Below are positions 61,750 through 64,000 of a stretch of DNA of 64,000 bases, piece after piece; position 1 is the first letter of the stretch, and each line of letters opens with the position of its first letter. Made by a program: the position numbers and the translations under genes. The notes under the pieces were generated by a model. It did not search any database and had not been told where the DNA came from. It saw only the letters and a list, made by a program, of their open reading frames with translations. Source of the stretch: Halomonas ventosae (GTDB taxonomy: Bacteria > Pseudomonadota > Gammaproteobacteria > Pseudomonadales > Halomonadaceae); the NCBI RefSeq assembly GCF_004363555.1, contig NZ_SNZJ01000002.1, forward strand, positions 62,001 to 126,000. The letters are read 5' to 3'.

Positions 61750-64000
61750 GGTGACTCACCGCTGGGGTCAGTCGCCGCCGGCGGCGAGAAGCGACGACCC
61801 TTCAGGCGCTCGATGGCGCCCTCGACATCGTCGATCAGCAGCACCAGCAGGTCACCTTCGCAGGCCTCGTCGAAGGCCCGATCGACGGCCTGGTGCTCCT
61901 CCAGGACGATCTCGACCCGGCAGCCCCCCATCGCTTCGGCACCGTCGCGCAGCAGGCCGGCGGCTTCACCGACGGCGCGACCGCGGGCGTCGGTCTCGTA
62001 GATGACGACGACGTCGTGCATCCGGGCGAGCAGGGTGCCTAGGCTGACGAGGTCCTCGTCACGGCGATTCCCCGGGGCGCTGGCCACGCTGATGCGTCGT
62101 CGGGCCGGAATGCAGCCGACCAGTTCGCTCAAGGCCTCGAGCGCCGGCACGTTGTGCCCGTAGTCGATCAGCACCTTCATGCCGTTGGCGTCGATGAGGT
62201 TGGTGCGTCCGGGATTCTGTCCGGGGGTGGGGTGGAAGGTCTGCAGGCCCATCTGGATATCGGCGATGGAGAGCCCCAGGGCATAGGCGGCCGCGCTGGC
62301 GGCCAGGGCATTGGCGACATTGAAGCGGGCATGGCCCTCGAAGGTGATCGGCACGTCCACCACCGGGATCACCTCGGCCTCGACCTGGCCCTGACGCATC
62401 ACGATGCGTTCCTGGTGGACCGTGAAGGCCACCCCGTGATCGCGGACATGCTGGCGGATGGAGGCAGCCTCCGGGTCCAGGGTGAAGAAGGTGACATCGC
62501 CCCGCGCCCACTCCCGGCCGGCCATCACCCGCGGGTCATCGGCATTGAGCACGGCCGTCCCGCCCTGGCGCACGGCATCGATGACCACGGTCTTGCAGCG
62601 TGCCAGCTCGTCGAGGGTGTGGATGTCATGCTCCCCCAGGTGGTCGCTGGCGATGTTGAGCAGCACCCCCACGTCGCACTCGTCGAACCCGAGGCCGCGG
62701 CGCATGATGCCGCCACGGGCCACTTCGAGCACGGCGTATTCGACCGTGGGTTCGCGCAGCACGATGGCCGCCGCCTGAGGGCCACTGTAGTCGCCGCGCA
62801 TGATGACATGGTTGTCGATCTCGATGGCGCCGGTACAGGCCATGCCGACGTTGCGTCCCGCCTGGCGGAGCAGGTGCGAGAGCAGGCGTACCGTGGTCGT
62901 CTTGCCGTTGGTCCCGGTCACCGCCACGATGGGAAGGCGGGCGTCGGTCTCGCTGTCCGGGAACAGCATGTCGATCACAGGCTGGCCGACATCGCGTCCC
63001 TCGCCGTGAGTGGGCGACAGGTGCATGCGAAAGCCGGGCCCGGCATTGACCTCGACCACCGCGGCGGCCTGCTCCTCCAGGGGCCGGGTCAGGGTCTCGG
63101 TCAGCAGGTCGATGCCGATGATGTCGAGCCCGACCAGCCGCGCGATCCGCTCCGCCGCGTAGCGTACTTCCGGGTGGACGTCGTCGGTCACGTCCGTGGC
63201 CGTGCCGCCGGTGCTGAGATTTGCCGTGGGCTTCAGGTAGACGAGCACGCCGGCCGGGATGACGCTCTGCAGGCTCAGGTCCTGCTGGCCGATCAGCCTC
63301 AGCGACTGCTCGTCGAGCTGGATCTGGGTGAGCAGGTTCTCGTGGCCGACGCCGCGACGCGGGTCCCGGTTCTCCCTGTCGACCAGGGCCTGCAGGGTGG
63401 CGACGCCATCGCCGATCACATGTGCCGGGCGGCGCCTGGCCGTGGCCACCAGCTTGCTGTCGATGACCAGCAGGCGATGGTCCTCGCCCTCGATGTACTG
63501 CTCGACGATCACCGAGGGGTTGTGGCGGGAGGCGATGCCGAAGGCCTCGCGCAGGGCCTTGTCATCGTCGACGTTGGTGCTCACGCCGCGGCCATGGTTG
63601 CCGATCAGCGGCTTCACCGCGACGGGGTAGCCGATGGCGTGCGCGGCCTCGAGGGCGTCATCGAGGCAGTCGCAGACACGGCCCTCGGGAACCGGAATGC
63701 CGGCATCGCCGAGCACCTGCTTCGTCCAGGCCTTGTCGCCGGCGATGCCGTAGCCGATCAGGTCCGTATGGCCGGTCACCGTCGCCTGGATCCGCTGCTG
63801 GCGGTGGCCGTGACCCAGCTGGATGTAGCTGTTTTCCTCGCTCAGGCGGATGTGGGGAATGCCACGACGCTCGGCGGCCGCAATGATCGAGGCGGTGGAG
63901 GGCCCCAGCATGTGGGCGTCGCGCACCTGCTTGAGGCGGTCGATGATCGCCGGCATGTCGATCGCCTCGCCGGCGAAAAGTCGCTCGACGAGATCGACGG
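61746..64000 (-). CDS. cphA: Cyanophycin synthetase (5' end outside the window)
   Basis: About 750 residues are visible and the frame stays open to the window edge; full-length CphA is usually near 870-900, so about 130-150 N-terminal residues are missing. Visible domains: an ATP-grasp domain (GYPVAVKPLIGNHGRGVSTN, VEQYIEGEDHRLLVID, VVEVNAGPGFRMHL) and a Mur-ligase-like domain with P-loop AVTGTNGKTTTVRLL. It polymerises aspartate with arginine side chains into a nitrogen store. Pairing with iadA supports storage and remobilisation of Asp-Arg nitrogen. The ATG at 63956 is internal. Confidence 0.94.
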   Translation of the reverse strand, partial: VDLVERLFAGEAIDMPAIIDRLKQVRDAHMLGPSTASIIAAAERRGIPHIRLSEENSYIQLGHGHRQQRIQATVTGHTDLIGYGIAGDKAWTKQVLGDAGIPVPEGRVCDCLDDALEAAHAIGYPVAVKPLIGNHGRGVSTNVDDDKALREAFGIASRHNPSVIVEQYIEGEDHRLLVIDSKLVATARRRPAHVIGDGVATLQALVDRENRDPRRGVGHENLLTQIQLDEQSLRLIGQQDLSLQSVIPAGVLVYLKPTANLSTGGTATDVTDDVHPEVRYAAERIARLVGLDIIGIDLLTETLTRPLEEQAAAVVEVNAGPGFRMHLSPTHGEGRDVGQPVIDMLFPDSETDARLPIVAVTGTNGKTTTVRLLSHLLRQAGRNVGMACTGAIEIDNHVIMRGDYSGPQAAAIVLREPTVEYAVLEVARGGIMRRGLGFDECDVGVLLNIASDHLGEHDIHTLDELARCKTVVIDAVRQGGTAVLNADDPRVMAGREWARGDVTFFTLDPEAASIRQHVRDHGVAFTVHQERIVMRQGQVEAEVIPVVDVPITFEGHARFNVANALAASAAAYALGLSIADIQMGLQTFHPTPGQNPGRTNLIDANGMKVLIDYGHNVPALEALSELVGCIPARRRISVASAPGNRRDEDLVSLGTLLARMHDVVVIYETDARGRAVGEAAGLLRDGAEAMGGCRVEIVLEEHQAVDRAFDEACEGDLLVLLIDDVEGAIERLKGRRFSPPAATDPSGESP

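Overview
The window is a GC-rich, gene-dense chromosomal segment of a gammaproteobacterium. A Halomonas-like (Halomonadaceae) denitrifier is the best guess from protein style: a split class II ribonucleotide reductase, UbiT/U/V, NirS, a Tat-exported clade I NosZ, NorR and NsrR. The genus is inferred from remembered family sequences, not from a search. No rRNA, tRNA, CRISPR array, integrase or IS element is visible.

Layout. (1) 1-9.7 kb: tail of a sigma54-type activator, a 3-hydroxyisobutyrate-dehydrogenase-like enzyme, an EamA transporter, a biliverdin-forming heme oxygenase, ahpC-ahpF, a bacteriophytochrome fused to a GGDEF domain, a divergent stand-alone EAL protein and small proteins of unknown role. 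(2) 9.8-20 kb: nitrous oxide reduction, read leftward as cytochrome c - nosR - nosZ - nosD - nosF - nosY - nosL, then nsrR and a diverged NnrS-like gene. (3) 20-30 kb: anaerobic cofactor and nucleotide genes: hemN, gdhA, ubiT, nrdJa-nrdJb, an orphan nrdG-like activase, ubiV and ubiU. (4) 30-39 kb: nitric oxide defence: globin, hemerythrin, ytfE with divergent norR, a lone sdhB paralogue with a small secreted protein, hmp with a second divergent norR, and a cytochrome P450. (5) 39-48.7 kb: nirF-nirC leftward and nirS-nirDLGHJEN rightward, giving nitrite reductase and a heme d1 pathway. (6) 49-60.6 kb: nnrS, a SirB2-family gene, a CMD-family gene, an amino-acid ABC transporter (aapJQMP type), then norC-norB-norQ-norD. 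(7) 60.6-64 kb: iadA and the 3' part of cyanophycin synthetase cphA.

How it works together. NirS, NorCB and NosZ take nitrite to dinitrogen. No nitrate reductase is visible. Three regulatory layers can be read from the DNA. First, TTGAC-N4-GTCAA-type CRP/FNR-family (Dnr/Nnr-like) palindromes precede nirS, nirC, norC, the nos operon, ubiT-nrdJ, ubiU and the P450. Second, NsrR-like 11-1-11 operators lie at norC, the nnrS-like gene, nirS, the nos-leading cytochrome gene and the lone-sdhB unit. Third, two near-perfect sigma54 promoters (ytfE and hmp) each face a divergent norR preceded by three GT-N7-AC-type sites.

The least conventional items are the lone SdhB unit, a P450 that lacks the usual acid-alcohol pair of helix I, the duplicated NorR/sigma54 modules with different operator sequences, and the phytochrome-GGDEF/EAL pair beside the nos cluster.
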